This document shows positions 46,146 to 55,862 of a stretch of 64,000 nt of DNA, in pieces. Source of the DNA: Mycobacterium asiaticum (GTDB lineage: Bacteria; Actinomycetota; Actinomycetes; Mycobacteriales; Mycobacteriaceae); contig NZ_LZMH01000035.1 of the NCBI RefSeq assembly GCF_001673635.1, forward strand, positions 62,001-126,000, in the 5' to 3' direction. The notes beneath the pieces are model-generated. The model saw nothing but the letters and a program-made list of their open reading frames with translations. It ran no database searches and was not told where the DNA came from. The position numbers and the translations under genes were made by a program. The number at the start of each line of letters is the position of its first letter. Position 1 is the first letter of the stretch.

Positions 46146-47626
46146 CCGACATCATCCGGCTCGATGCGGCGACGCTGGCCGACAAGATCGCCGCCAAAGA
46201 GGTGTCGTCGGTCGAGGCCACCACCGCGTGCCTGGACCAGATCGAGGCGACCGACGCCGAGTACGGCGCATTCCTGCATGTGGCCGCCGACCGGGCGCTG
46301 GCGGCCGCGGCCGCCGTGGACAAGGCGGTCGCTGCCGGTGAGGCGCTCCCGTCGCCGCTGGCCGGGGTCCCGCTGGCACTGAAGGACGTGTTCACCACCG
46401 TCGACATGCCCACCACCTGCGGCTCGAAGATCCTCGAGGGTTGGCAATCGCCGTATGACGCGACACTGACCGCGCGGTTGCGGGCCGCCGGCATCCCGAT
46501 CCTGGGTAAGACCAACATGGACGAGTTCGCGATGGGCTCGTCCACCGAAAACTCCGCCTACGGTCCGACCCGCAACCCGTGGGACGTCGAGCGCGTGCCG
46601 GGTGGCTCCGGCGGCGGCAGCGCGGCGGCACTGGCCGCTTTCCAAGCCCCGCTCGCGATCGGTTCGGACACCGGCGGGTCCATCCGCCAGCCGGCCGCGT
46701 TGACCGCGACCGTCGGCGTCAAACCCACCTATGGCACCGTGTCCCGCTACGGGCTGGTGGCGTGCGCGTCATCGCTTGACCAGGGCGGACCGTGCGCTCG
46801 GACCGTCCTGGACACCGCCCTGCTGCACCAGGTGATCGCGGGTCACGACCCGCGTGACTCCACCTCGATCGAGGCCGAGGTGCCCGATGTCGTGGGTGCG
46901 GCGCGCGCGGGCGCTGCCGGTGATCTGCGCGGTGTGCGGGTCGGTGTGGTGCGCCAGCTGCACAGCGGCGAGGGCTACCAGTCCGGCGTGCTGACGTCCT
47001 TCGAAGCCGCCGTCGAGCAGCTCAAGGAGTTGGGTGCGGAGGTGAGCGAGGTCGACTGCCCGCACTTCGACTACGCGCTGCCGGCCTACTACCTGATCCT
47101 GCCCTCCGAGGTGTCGAGCAACCTGGCCCGGTTCGACGCGATGCGCTACGGGCTGCGGGTGGGCGACGACGGTACCCACAGCGCCGAGGAGGTGATGGCG
47201 CTGACCCGTGCCGCCGGGTTCGGGCCGGAGGTCAAGCGTCGCATCATGATCGGGACCTACGCGTTGTCGGCCGGTTACTACGACGCCTACTACAACCAAG
47301 CACAGAAGGTGCGCACGCTGATCGCCCGCGATCTCGACGAGGCCTACAAGTCGGTCGACGTGCTGGTGTCGCCGGCGACCCCGACGACGGCGTTCCGGCT
47401 CGGGGAGAAGGTCGACGATCCGCTGGCGATGTACCTGTTCGACCTGTGCACGCTGCCGCTGAACCTGGCCGGGCACTGTGGCATGTCGGTCCCGTCGGGT
47501 TTGTCCCCGGACGACGGGTTGCCGGTCGGGCTGCAGATCATGGCCCCGGCACTGGCCGATGACCGGCTGTATCGGGTGGGCGCCGCCTACGAGGCGGCCC
47601 GCGGCCCGTTGCCGACGGCTATCTGA
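46142..47626 (+). CDS. gatA: Asp/Glu-tRNA amidotransferase subunit A (amidase)
   Basis: 494 residues, the same length as Rv3011c, GTG start overlapping gatC. Amidase-signature triad: Lys in [12 protein letters not shown], cis-Ser in [17 protein letters not shown] and nucleophile Ser in [12 protein letters not shown]. It releases ammonia from glutamine for GatB. gatB lies 2.5 kb downstream, separated by pfkA and an ATPase gene. Confidence 0.97.
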   Translation: MTDIIRLDAATLADKIAAKEVSSVEATTACLDQIEATDAEYGAFLHVAADRALAAAAAVDKAVAAGEALPSPLAGVPLALKDVFTTVDMPTTCGSKILEGWQSPYDATLTARLRAAGIPILGKTNMDEFAMGSSTENSAYGPTRNPWDVERVPGGSGGGSAAALAAFQAPLAIGSDTGGSIRQPAALTATVGVKPTYGTVSRYGLVACASSLDQGGPCARTVLDTALLHQVIAGHDPRDSTSIEAEVPDVVGAARAGAAGDLRGVRVGVVRQLHSGEGYQSGVLTSFEAAVEQLKELGAEVSEVDCPHFDYALPAYYLILPSEVSSNLARFDAMRYGLRVGDDGTHSAEEVMALTRAAGFGPEVKRRIMIGTYALSAGYYDAYYNQAQKVRTLIARDLDEAYKSVDVLVSPATPTTAFRLGEKVDDPLAMYLFDLCTLPLNLAGHCGMSVPSGLSPDDGLPVGLQIMAPALADDRLYRVGAAYEAARGPLPTAI

Positions 47627-47653
47627 GTCCGGCTAAGTCCGGCTAAGTCCGGC
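47627..47653 (+). repeat. Short direct repeats after gatA
   Basis: GTCCGGC occurs at 47627, 47637 and 47647 within a 10-bp period (GTCCGGCTAA). The last copy runs into the terminator-like inverted repeat. Confidence 0.6.
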
Positions 47654-47711
47654 GAGCAGACGCAAAAGCGCCCCAAAATATGCGGTTTAGGGGGATTTCG
47701 CGTCTGCTCGC
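47652..47711. terminator. Terminator-like inverted repeat (copy 2)
   Basis: Outer arms GCGAGCAGACGC (47652-47663) and GCGTCTGCTCGC (47700-47711) are perfect 12-bp complements. The inner part (AAAAGCGCCCC / GGGGGATTTC) pairs imperfectly. Lies between gatA and pfkA on the same strand. Confidence 0.65.
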
Positions 47712-47744
47712 GCCAGGTAGGGGCCCGCAGGGCAAGATGAGAAT

Positions 47745-48776
47745 ATGCGCATCGGAGTACTCACGGGCGGTGGTGACTGCCCCGGCCTCAACGCGGTCAT
47801 TCGGGCGGTAGTGCGTACCTGCGACGCCCGCTACGGCTCGTCGGTGGTCGGTTTCCAGGATGGTTGGCGCGGGTTGCTGGAAAACCGCCGGATGCAACTA
47901 CGCAACGATGACCGCAACGACCGGTTGCTGGCCAAGGGCGGCACGATGCTGGGCACGGCGCGGGTACACCCCGACAAGCTGCGCGCCGGACTCGACCAGA
48001 TCAAGCAGACGCTCGATGACAACGGCATCGACGTGCTGATACCGATCGGGGGCGAGGGCACGCTGACGGCGGCGCACTGGCTGTCCGAGGAGAACGTGCC
48101 GGTGGTCGGGGTACCGAAAACCATCGACAACGACATCGACTGCACCGACGTGACCTTCGGTCACGACACCGCGCTGACGGTGGCCACCGACGCCATCGAC
48201 CGCCTGCACAGCACCGCCGAATCCCACCAGCGGGTGATGCTGGTCGAGGTGATGGGACGGCACGCCGGCTGGATCGCACTCAACGCCGGCCTGGCATCAG
48301 GGGCGCACATGACGCTGATTCCCGAGCAGCCCTTCGACGTGGAGGAGGTGTGCCGGCTCGTCAAGCGCCGCTTCCAGCGCGGGGACTCGCACTTCATCTG
48401 CGTGGTGGCCGAGGGCGCCAAACCCGTCGCGGGCTCGATCGCGCTGCGCGAGGGCGGTATCGACGAGTTCGGTCACGAGAAGTTCACCGGAGTGGCAGCG
48501 CAACTCGGGCTCGAGGTGGAGAAACGCATCAATAAGGATGTCCGGGTGACCGTGCTGGGTCACGTGCAACGGGGCGGGTCCCCGACGGCCTACGACCGGG
48601 TGCTGGCCACCCGGTTCGGGGTGAACGCGGCCGACGCCGCCCACGCCGGGGAGTACGGCCAGATGGTGTCGCTGCGCGGGCAGGACATTGGGCGGGTGTC
48701 GCTGGCGGACGCGACTCGTCAACTCAAGCTGGTGCCCGAGAGCCGGTACGACGACGCCGCGGCCTTCTTCGGCTGA
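47745..48776 (+). CDS. pfkA: 6-phosphofructokinase (group III, actinobacterial)
   Basis: 343 residues; Rv3010c homologue. [18 protein letters not shown] at the start, GGEGT at 102-106, [16 protein letters not shown] at 124-139 with catalytic Asp, and [19 protein letters not shown]. Gly after the acidic residue in GGEG suggests ATP use, while Lys125 (where E. coli PfkA has Gly) is typical of PPi-type and group III enzymes; actinobacterial members with this combination use ATP. Confidence 0.96.
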   Translation: MRIGVLTGGGDCPGLNAVIRAVVRTCDARYGSSVVGFQDGWRGLLENRRMQLRNDDRNDRLLAKGGTMLGTARVHPDKLRAGLDQIKQTLDDNGIDVLIPIGGEGTLTAAHWLSEENVPVVGVPKTIDNDIDCTDVTFGHDTALTVATDAIDRLHSTAESHQRVMLVEVMGRHAGWIALNAGLASGAHMTLIPEQPFDVEEVCRLVKRRFQRGDSHFICVVAEGAKPVAGSIALREGGIDEFGHEKFTGVAAQLGLEVEKRINKDVRVTVLGHVQRGGSPTAYDRVLATRFGVNAADAAHAGEYGQMVSLRGQDIGRVSLADATRQLKLVPESRYDDAAAFFG

Positions 48777-48861
48777 CGTTCCCGGCTGTTGGCCGACCGG
48801 TAGCCCGGGGTTCACCGGTTTGCTGGTTTCTGGTTTATAAGAATCGGCTATACGTTGGTTT

Positions 48862-50025
48862 ATGAACAACCGCGGTCCCCATCGCGGAGTACTGCAGCAG
48901 TCCGCCCCACTGCCTCGGCAGCGGGGTAACCCGGCTGGACCCGTCTGGCGGCCCGTTCCACGCAGCGGAGTGAGTACGGCGCCCCAGCCGCTGCGTCCCA
49001 AGAACGGCGACTCCCGCCAAACGACGAGTTCAGCGCACTTCGATCTGCCGACGGTATCGACGCCGGTCCTGGACAGGCCGCAGCCGGTGCAGCGCGACCG
49101 TCGTCCGGGCGGGACGGCGTTGGACGTCATCGAACAGCAGTTTGCTCCGGAGGCTCCGGCTCCCCGCAACTGGCGCGAGTTGATTCAGCGCTACGTCGGG
49201 ATCGACCTCGGTCCGGGCCGTACGGCCGCGTACGAGAACGCGCTGCGCGATCAGGTTCGCATCGCCGTGGGAGGCGCGTATCCCATCGCGGTGCTGAATC
49301 TCAAGGGCGGCGTCGGCAAGACCGCGGTGGTCGAAGCACTCGGTTCGACGTTCGCCAGCGTGCGCAACGACCGGGTGATCGCCGTCGATCTCGACGCGGG
49401 AGACCTGGCGGACCGGCACGGGCGGCGACACGACCTCACCCTGGCTGATTTGATCCATGACAATCGTGTCGCGCGCTACGCCGACGTGCGCGCGCACACC
49501 TTCATGAACAGTTCCGGCCTGGAGGTGCTGGGGCTTCCGGATCCCGCGCACAGCAACTTCTGCATCAGCCGTCAGGACTTCGTCAAGGCGTTCTCGATCC
49601 TGCGCAGCCACTATTCCGTGGTGTTGATCGACTGCCCGAAAACACTGAACTCGGGCGTGATGGACGCGGTTCTGCTGGAGTCCCGTGCCCTGGTGGTGGT
49701 CACCAGCACGTCCATCGACTCGATCCAGAAGACAAGCGCGACGCTGGAGTGGCTGAGCCGCAACGGCTACCGCAAGCTGGTCGCGGCGACCGTGCTGGCC
49801 GTGAACCACGTCGAACGGACCAAGCTGAGCCCGCTGGCCGCGAAGCAACTCGAGCAGTTGTCCGCCCAGGTGGCGGCCACCGTGGTGCTGCCGTTCGACG
49901 GGCACGTGCACCAGGGCAGGGAGATCGGGCTGGATCTCCTGAGCAAGGTGAGCAGGCGCAGCTATTTGGAGTTGGCCGCCGCGCTGGCCCGTCTGCTGCC
50001 GTGCAGGCAGCCGGCTGGGCTGTAG
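48862..50025 (+). CDS. MinD/ParA-like P-loop ATPase, EspI-like, outside an ESX locus
   Basis: 387 residues. A Pro/Arg-rich disordered N-terminus (1-100), a linker [31 protein letters not shown], then the deviant Walker [21 protein letters not shown] (about 144-163), switch [17 protein letters not shown] and [19 protein letters not shown]. The layout is that of EspI (Rv3876) and related type VII secretion ATPases, but no esx, PE or PPE gene is nearby. It sits between pfkA and gatB, which are neighbours in M. tuberculosis as I remember it. Role unknown. Confidence 0.85.
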   Translation: MNNRGPHRGVLQQSAPLPRQRGNPAGPVWRPVPRSGVSTAPQPLRPKNGDSRQTTSSAHFDLPTVSTPVLDRPQPVQRDRRPGGTALDVIEQQFAPEAPAPRNWRELIQRYVGIDLGPGRTAAYENALRDQVRIAVGGAYPIAVLNLKGGVGKTAVVEALGSTFASVRNDRVIAVDLDAGDLADRHGRRHDLTLADLIHDNRVARYADVRAHTFMNSSGLEVLGLPDPAHSNFCISRQDFVKAFSILRSHYSVVLIDCPKTLNSGVMDAVLLESRALVVVTSTSIDSIQKTSATLEWLSRNGYRKLVAATVLAVNHVERTKLSPLAAKQLEQLSAQVAATVVLPFDGHVHQGREIGLDLLSKVSRRSYLELAAALARLLPCRQPAGL

Positions 50026-50081
50026 CTCCGGCGCTTCGCCCGGCTCCGCCGCGCTCGCGGTCACCACTAGGATCGATTCCT

Positions 50082-51590
50082 ATGACGGTTGCCAGGGCTG
50101 ACCTGCTCGAATACGACGAGGTCATCGAACGCTTTGATCCGGTGCTCGGACTGGAAGTGCACGTCGAGCTGTCCACCGCCACCAAGATGTTCTGCGGATG
50201 CTCCACCACGTTCGGCGCCGAGCCGAACACCCAGGTGTGCCCGGTATGCCTGGGCCTACCCGGCTCGTTGCCGGTGCTCAACCAGGTCGCGGTCGAATCG
50301 GCGATCCGCATCGGCCTGGCGCTGAACTGCGAGATCGTGGACTGGTGCCGGTTCGCCCGGAAGAACTACTTCTACCCGGACATGCCGAAGAACTATCAGA
50401 TCTCCCAGTACGACGAGCCGATCGCCATCAACGGCTACCTCGAGGCGCCGCTGGAGGACGGCACCACCTGGCGGGTCGAGATCGAGCGCGCCCACATGGA
50501 AGAGGACACCGGCAAGCTCACCCACATCGGCAGCGACACCGGCCGCATCGAAGGTGCCACCGGTTCGCTGATCGACTACAACCGCGCCGGGGTCCCGCTG
50601 ATCGAGATCGTCACCAAACCCATCGTCGGGGCCGGGGAGCGGGCGCCCCAGATCGCGCGGGCCTACGTCACGGCGCTGCGTGACCTGCTGCGCGCCCTGG
50701 ATGTCTCCGACGTGCGGATGGACCAGGGATCGATGCGCTGCGATGCCAACGTGTCGCTGATGCCCAAGGGCGCAACGGAATTCGGTACACGTACGGAGAC
50801 CAAGAACGTCAACTCGCTGAAGAGTGTTGAGGTCGCCGTGCGGTACGAGATGCAGCGGCAGGCCGCCGTGCTGCTTTCTGGCGGCGAAATCATCCAGGAG
50901 ACAAGGCATTTCCACGAAGCAGGGTACACCAGTCCGGGCCGCGCCAAGGAGACGGCGCAGGATTACCGGTACTTTCCCGAGCCCGATCTCGAGCCAGTCG
51001 CACCCAGCCGCGAGCTGGTCGAGCGGTTGCGGCAGAGCATCCCTGAGCTACCGTGGTTGAGCCGCAAGCGGATTCAGGATGAGTGGGGCATTTCCGACGA
51101 GGTGATGCGTGACCTCGTCAACGCCGGCGCGGTTGAACTGGTCGCCGAAACCGTCAAACACGGTGCGGCCAGCAAGGATGCACGGTCTTGGTGGGGAAAT
51201 TATCTGGTGCAGAAGGCAAACGAAGCCGGCGTCGGGCTGGATGAGCTCGCTATCACCCCGGCACAGGTGGCCGCCGTGATCGCACTGGTCGACGAGGGGA
51301 AGTTGTCCAACAAGCTGGCCCGCGAGGTCGTCGAAGGGGTGCTGGCCGGAGAGGGCGAGCCCGAAGCGGTGATGACCGCGCGCGGTCTGGCGCTGGTGCG
51401 CGACGATTCACTCACCCAGGCGGCCGTCGACGAGGCGCTAGCGGCCAATCCCGATGTGGCGGAAAAGATTCGGGGCGGCAAGGTGGCCGCCGCCGGTGCG
51501 ATCGTCGGTGCGGTGATGAAAGCGACCCGCGGGCAGGCCGACGCCGCGCGGGTGCGTGAGCTCGTGCTGGCCGCCTGCGGTCAAGGCTGA
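50082..51590 (+). CDS. gatB: Asp/Glu-tRNA amidotransferase subunit B
   Basis: 502 residues; Rv3009c homologue. [23 protein letters not shown] and [20 protein letters not shown] (zinc Cys pairs), [46 protein letters not shown], and the C-terminal YqeY-like tail domain ([35 protein letters not shown]). It activates the misacylated tRNA and transfers ammonia from GatA. Confidence 0.97.
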   Translation: MTVARADLLEYDEVIERFDPVLGLEVHVELSTATKMFCGCSTTFGAEPNTQVCPVCLGLPGSLPVLNQVAVESAIRIGLALNCEIVDWCRFARKNYFYPDMPKNYQISQYDEPIAINGYLEAPLEDGTTWRVEIERAHMEEDTGKLTHIGSDTGRIEGATGSLIDYNRAGVPLIEIVTKPIVGAGERAPQIARAYVTALRDLLRALDVSDVRMDQGSMRCDANVSLMPKGATEFGTRTETKNVNSLKSVEVAVRYEMQRQAAVLLSGGEIIQETRHFHEAGYTSPGRAKETAQDYRYFPEPDLEPVAPSRELVERLRQSIPELPWLSRKRIQDEWGISDEVMRDLVNAGAVELVAETVKHGAASKDARSWWGNYLVQKANEAGVGLDELAITPAQVAAVIALVDEGKLSNKLAREVVEGVLAGEGEPEAVMTARGLALVRDDSLTQAAVDEALAANPDVAEKIRGGKVAAAGAIVGAVMKATRGQADAARVRELVLAACGQG

Positions 51591-51621
51591 AGCGGCACTC
51601 TGCGACGTCGCAATCGGGGCG

Positions 51622-51813
51622 TCACCAGCCCCAGTCGTCGTCTTCGAGCACGTCCACGGTGAGATCGTTGTCGGCCACGCCCACCGTGCCGTAAAGAAAC
51701 GTGAGTTGAGTTTGTTCATCGTCAAGCGGCTTGACCTCCACCAGGGTGGCGTGCCCGATCGACATACGGATCCTGTCGCCAGGCTTGAGTTGGTCAACAC
51801 GCTTGAGGGGCAC
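51622..51813 (-). CDS. Small conserved hypothetical protein (63 aa)
   Basis: GTG start at 51813: MPLKRVDQLKPGDRIRMSIGH, then ATLVEVKPLDDEQTQLTFLYG and a very acidic, Trp-rich end (DVLEDDDWGW). Compact beta-rich sequence consistent with a small SH3-like fold. Conserved-looking but unknown. Convergent with gatB. Confidence 0.65.
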   Translation of the reverse strand: MPLKRVDQLKPGDRIRMSIGHATLVEVKPLDDEQTQLTFLYGTVGVADNDLTVDVLEDDDWGW

Positions 51814-51992
51814 CTAGTAAGCGTGCCTTGTCTCATGCCCGAACGGCCAAGCAGTTTCCCCGGCCAGGCTTTGCTCGACGCCGAATCGGCACGCCGGGGC
51901 TGCCTCAGGTTCGCCGGCGCCACACCCGGCGGTCTACCCGCGGCGTCGCCCTGACCATCGCCGGTGCCGTGCCGGCGATAGATCATGGTGAG

Positions 51993-52481
51993 GTGAGCGG
52001 CAAATCATTGTTCCGGCTGACCAAGATGATGAACAACGCGATGGCCGTGGTGACGACGAAAGCCGGGGACCATCGCTCGGGGTGTCTGGTGGGATTCTCC
52101 ACGCAGGTCAACATTCACCCGCCAAAGTTGCTCGTCGGGATCTCCAAGCCCAACCACACCTTCACCGTGGCGGCCGGCTCGGAGCACCTCGCGGTGCATC
52201 TCCTGTCGCAACGCGACACGGGCCTCGCCGAATTGTTCGGTGGCGAAACCGAAGACGAAATCGACAAATTCGCCCGTTGCGCCTGGCACAGCGGTCCGAA
52301 GGGAATGCCGATTCTGAATGACGCGGTTGCCTGGATGGTAGGCGCGACGCTGGACCGGATCGACTTCGGCGACCACGTCGGGTACCTGCTGGAACCCGTC
52401 GAGATGTGGTTTGCCGAAGGAGTTTCCGATGTGCTGCATTTCGTCGACGTGATCGACGTGGAACCCGGGCATGAGCCTTAA
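51993..52481 (+). CDS. Flavin reductase-like FMN-binding protein (paralogue 1)
   Basis: 162 residues from a GTG at 51993 with GGTGAG upstream; the frame is open to 51828 but that part is Arg-rich and lacks family character. RLTKMMNNAMAVVTTKAGDHRSGCLVGFSTQVNIHPPKLLVGISKPNHTFTVAAGSEHLAVHLLSQRDTGLAELFGG is the flavin-reductase (NtaB/DIM6) pattern with SGCLVGF and phosphate contacts. Corresponds to the Rv3007c region. Confidence 0.82.
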   Translation: MSGKSLFRLTKMMNNAMAVVTTKAGDHRSGCLVGFSTQVNIHPPKLLVGISKPNHTFTVAAGSEHLAVHLLSQRDTGLAELFGGETEDEIDKFARCAWHSGPKGMPILNDAVAWMVGATLDRIDFGDHVGYLLEPVEMWFAEGVSDVLHFVDVIDVEPGHEP

Positions 52482-52598
52482 ACGTCGGGCAGCTCAATTG
52501 GATTCGGTGGTACGCGGTCACACGGCACGTATATAAGAACTCGCTACCAAACTCCTGAAAGGGTCTCCAAAGCCGCAGCCCGGACTCATGATGGTGGA

Positions 52599-53165
52599 GT
52601 GATCGATGAATCGTTCGACGACATGATGGCCATGCTGGACACGCCGGTGTTCGTGGTGACGACCCAGGTCGACGGTCACCCATCGGGTTGTCTGGTTGCC
52701 TTCGGCACCCAGACCAGCGTGCAGCCGCCCAGCTTTATGGTGGGGCTGCCGCTCGCTGATCCCATCCATGAGGTCGCGAGCAAGTCCGACAGCTTGGCCG
52801 TGCATGTACTGCCGCGCGGCCGACACGTCCTGGCCGAGCTGTTCGGTCGTCATCCCGACCAGCCGGAGGACCCGTTCGCGCACTGCGCGTGGCGCGGCGG
52901 TCCGCTGGGCATGCCGATTCTCGACGACGCCGCCGCGTGGTTCGTTGGCCGGACGCTGAGCCGAAGTGAAGTCGCCGATCACGTCGCTTACCTGCTGGAA
53001 CCGGTCGCCGTTTGGGCACCGCAAGGCCCCGAAGAACTGCTCTACCTGTCCGATCTCGACGACATCGACCCCGGGCAGGAAGCGCCGCCGCCGCGTCTGT
53101 ACAACGGCGATCGCGCGGAGGCGGCCCGCAAGTACGGCATGCGGTTCACCCTCGACGTGCCCTAG
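52599..53165 (+). CDS. Flavin reductase-like FMN-binding protein (paralogue 2)
   Basis: 188 residues from a GTG. DMMAMLDTPVFVVTTQVDGHPSGCLVAFGTQTSVQPPSFMVGLPLADPIHEVASKSDSLAVHVLPRGRHVLAELFGRHPDQPEDPF, then CAWRGGPLGMPILDDAAAWFVGRTLSRSEVADHVAYLLEPV. It aligns along its length with the preceding gene (SGCLV, AVHxL, LAELFG, CAWxxGPxGMPIL, DHVxYLLEPV), so the two are an old tandem duplication. Likely F420/FMN-type or flavin reduction; substrate unknown. Confidence 0.83.
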   Translation: MIDESFDDMMAMLDTPVFVVTTQVDGHPSGCLVAFGTQTSVQPPSFMVGLPLADPIHEVASKSDSLAVHVLPRGRHVLAELFGRHPDQPEDPFAHCAWRGGPLGMPILDDAAAWFVGRTLSRSEVADHVAYLLEPVAVWAPQGPEELLYLSDLDDIDPGQEAPPPRLYNGDRAEAARKYGMRFTLDVP

Positions 53166-53188
53166 CGAACTGGGCCTAGCAACCTGGC

Positions 53189-53246
53189 CGAGCAGACGCA
53201 AAAGCACCCGACACGCCACGTTTTCGGGTGCTTTTGCGTCTGCTCG
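53189..53246. terminator. Terminator-like inverted repeat (copy 3, perfect)
   Basis: Arms of 23 bp pair perfectly: the left at 53189-53211 begins CGAGCAGACGCAAAAGC and the right at 53224-53246 ends GCTTTTGCGTCTGCTCG; the loop is 12 nt. Placed between convergent genes, so it can terminate both strands. Confidence 0.75.
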
Positions 53247-53269
53247 CGCAAACTAAGGCGCGAAAACCA

Positions 53270-54391
53270 CTAAGTCTTGTCGTCGTTGTTGCGCGGGAAG
53301 CCGCCACCCTGCGGGAACAGCGGGAACACCACGTCGTCGAGCTTCTCGGCGTCCCCAGCGGTCTTGTTCACCGTCGCGCCCCACACATTGCCGTCCGGCG
53401 ACATCCGCAACGCCCACGCGTGCGCATGCGTGTCCTTGCGCACCACATCGGGCTCCCCGGTCACCGCACCGGTCTTCGGGGCCAGCCGCACCGCCACCGT
53501 CAGCTTCGTGTTGATCAGGTTCACCAGCACGGTGCCGTCCATCGCCGCGCAACCGGCCACGCCGGGCTTGTCCGGCCAGGTCCACACCGTCGACACCTCG
53601 GACTTCTTGGTGATCCGCTGCAACCGATCGGCACCCGGTGTGCGGTCGGCGACGTACAGCGAGCCGTCGACGGGGTCGATGCACAACCCGCCGCCGGAAC
53701 CGATGCCGGACAGCGCGGTCGTCGGCGGTGCCTGCCCGATGGTGGTGGGCTGCTCGATCCGCAGTACCTTGCCCGCCAGCGAGCGGGGATCGGCGGCCAT
53801 CGCCGGGTTGCCGGCGTCGCCGGTCATGACCACCAGCGTGGTCGGGCTGGTGAAGATCAAGGCGCCGGTATTGCCGGTGGCGCCCTTGGGGATCCCGGTC
53901 AGGATGTCCTTGGGCACGTCCCCCTCGGCGATGCGGATCACCCGGTTGTCGGTGGGCGTGCTGATGTAGGCGTACATCAGCCGGTCCTGCGAAAAGGTGG
54001 GGGACAGCACGATGTCCATCAGGCCGCCGTCCCCGGACGGGTCGACCGGGATCACCATCTTGACCTTGGGCTCGGCGCTGATCGAGATCTCCTTGATTAC
54101 GCCGGTGGTGCGCTCGGCGACCAGCGCGGTCTTGCTGTCGACGCCCATGATCAGTCCACTGGTGCTTTCCAGGCAGCCCTGCATCACTCCCGGTGCCGGG
54201 CAGGCTTTAGGGAACGGCGTGGGCGGCAATGGCGGCGGCGGGGGAGGCGTGGAGGTGGGCTGCGGTTTCAGTTCCGGGTTCGTCGTGAAGGGCTGCGATT
54301 GGGCGTCGTTGAACCTGGCGCAGCCGCTCGACAGCAGCACCGCAGCGCACAGCGCCGCCAGCACGCACCGAACCGACCGCCGTATCCGCAT
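53270..54391 (-). CDS. lppZ: Lipoprotein LppZ, sorbosone dehydrogenase-like beta-propeller
   Basis: 373 residues, the length of Rv3006. Signal peptide with lipobox LLSSGCA (Cys about 24), a proline-rich spacer (PTSTPPPPPPLPPTPFP), then a six-bladed quinoprotein glucose/sorbosone dehydrogenase-like propeller: LIMGVDSKTALVAERTTGVIKEI, GDGGLMDIVLSPTFSQDRLMYAYIST, IFTSPTTLVVMTGDAGNP, GGGLCIDPVDGSLYVADR. Cell-surface lipoprotein, enzymatic role unproven. Confidence 0.92.
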   Translation of the reverse strand: MRIRRSVRCVLAALCAAVLLSSGCARFNDAQSQPFTTNPELKPQPTSTPPPPPPLPPTPFPKACPAPGVMQGCLESTSGLIMGVDSKTALVAERTTGVIKEISISAEPKVKMVIPVDPSGDGGLMDIVLSPTFSQDRLMYAYISTPTDNRVIRIAEGDVPKDILTGIPKGATGNTGALIFTSPTTLVVMTGDAGNPAMAADPRSLAGKVLRIEQPTTIGQAPPTTALSGIGSGGGLCIDPVDGSLYVADRTPGADRLQRITKKSEVSTVWTWPDKPGVAGCAAMDGTVLVNLINTKLTVAVRLAPKTGAVTGEPDVVRKDTHAHAWALRMSPDGNVWGATVNKTAGDAEKLDDVVFPLFPQGGGFPRNNDDKT

Positions 54392-54549
54392 GACCGACAG
54401 GCTACGGGAATTTGCGATCGTGGCCTCCTCCTGCCACCGGGTACGACGCCCGATACCGGTCGTCGGCGTACAAATCGGGTTACGACCCCGGGTGAACCAT
54501 CAAGACATTGCGCCCTGATAAGGACAAACGATTCTTTGGTATTTGTTCT

Positions 54550-54824
54550 GTGCGCGATCAGTGGCCGATGGTCGGCCGAGATCATGAAATCGGCGAGATC
54601 ACACGGCTGATCGCCGATCGTGGTGCGCGGGGGATTGTGTTAGCGGGCAGGGCCGGAGTCGGCAAGTCGCGGTTGGCTCGCGAGGTGGTGACGGCGACGG
54701 CGGCAGCCGGCTGGACCGTTCGCAGCGTCGCGGCAAGCGTGGCCTGCTGTGGCTGGATTCCGACCTACCCCCCGAGCCGGACGTGCTGCTGGCGGCGGCT
54801 ACCGCCGCGAGTTCATGAACGAGG
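54550..54824 (+). pseudogene. Remnant of an AAA/LuxR-type regulator fused to another fragment
   Basis: The frame MVGRDHEIGEITRLIADRGARGIVLAGRAGVGKSRLAREVVTATAAAGWTVRSVAAS is the N-terminus (Walker A GRAGVGKSR) of a large LuxR/adenylate-cyclase-type ATPase regulator normally 800 aa or more. After about 60 codons similarity ends; a different frame then reads GKRGLLWLDSDLPPEPDVLLAAATAASS to a stop at 54824, which looks like the end of some other protein. A deletion joining two gene ends is the simplest explanation. Confidence 0.6.
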
Positions 54825-55007
54825 TCTGCGTCTCGTCGTCAACCTCAACACCTATCGCGTGGGGTGAACTGCAGGTGGATTCTCGGCATCGCTACCCGGC
54901 CTCCGGCACCCAAACTGAACATCCGCCGCGCAAAAATATGGATTTAACAGGCGAAAGCGCCGTTTCAAATCCCAGCTTCCGGCGAAAAAGCCCTTACCCT
55001 GACACGC

Positions 55008-55862
55008 GTGACCAGTTCGAATGAATCGCCATGGCAGCGGCCTGACCTCATCGGAGGTCCAACCGCAGTGCCAACCTCAAGCCGTCCCACCTCGGCAAGC
55101 CTGGTCGACCCCGAAGATGATCTGACGCCGGCGGGCTACGCGGGCGACTTCGGCAACACCGGAACCACCACCATCATCCCGCCCTATGACGCCAACTCCG
55201 GTGCCGTCCCGGGATACAACCCGCTGGATTCGCAGGAGCCGCTGCCCTACGTCGCGCCGCAGACCGCACGGCAGGTGCCGGCCGCGCCCTCGGCGATCGA
55301 CTTCGACGACGAAGACGACCGGATCCGCGCAGCGGGCCGGCGCGGCACGCAGAACTTCGGCCTGCTGTTGCTGCGCGTCGGACTGGGTGTGGTGCTGATC
55401 GCGCACGGGCTGCAGAAACTGTTCGGCTGGTGGGGCGGCTCGGGCCTACACAGCTTCAAGAACGCGCTTACCGACGTCGGCTTCCAGCACGCCGACATCC
55501 TGGCCTACGTCGGGGCCGGTGGTGAGATCGTCGCGGGCGTGCTGCTGGTCCTGGGACTGTTCACCCCGATCGCCGCCGCGGGTGCGCTGGCATTCCTGCT
55601 CAACGGCTTGCTCGCGTCGGCCTCAGCGCGGCCGCGTTCGCACACCTTCACCTATTTCCTGCCGGACGGACACGAATACCAGATCACCCTGATCGTCATG
55701 GCGGTCGCCGTCATCCTGGTCGGCCCGGGCCGCTACGGACTCGACGCGGGCCGCGGCTGGGCAACCCGCCCGTTCATCGGCTCGTTCGTGGCGCTGCTGA
55801 GCGGCATCGCCGCCGGTATCGCCGTGTGGGTGCTGCTCAACGGCGTGAACCCGCTCGCCTGA
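55008..55862 (+). CDS. doxX: DoxX-family membrane protein, Rv3005c homologue
   Basis: 284 residues from a GTG. A long cytosolic N-terminus (1-120, acidic and Pro-rich) precedes four helices: FGLLLLRVGLGVVLIAHGLQKLFGWWGGSGL, AYVGAGGEIVAGVLLVLGLFTPIAAAGALAFLLNGLLAS, QITLIVMAVAVILVGPGRYGLDAGRGW and FIGSFVALLSGIAAGIAVWVLL. In M. tuberculosis Rv3005c joins SodA and SseA in a membrane oxidoreductase complex that limits oxidative damage. Confidence 0.92.
   Translation: MTSSNESPWQRPDLIGGPTAVPTSSRPTSASLVDPEDDLTPAGYAGDFGNTGTTTIIPPYDANSGAVPGYNPLDSQEPLPYVAPQTARQVPAAPSAIDFDDEDDRIRAAGRRGTQNFGLLLLRVGLGVVLIAHGLQKLFGWWGGSGLHSFKNALTDVGFQHADILAYVGAGGEIVAGVLLVLGLFTPIAAAGALAFLLNGLLASASARPRSHTFTYFLPDGHEYQITLIVMAVAVILVGPGRYGLDAGRGWATRPFIGSFVALLSGIAAGIAVWVLLNGVNPLA

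Noticed and set aside
48862-50025. Part of an ESX (type VII) secretion locus
   Set aside because: The ATPase is EspI-like, but no esx, PE, PPE, EccC or mycosin gene is present in the window.
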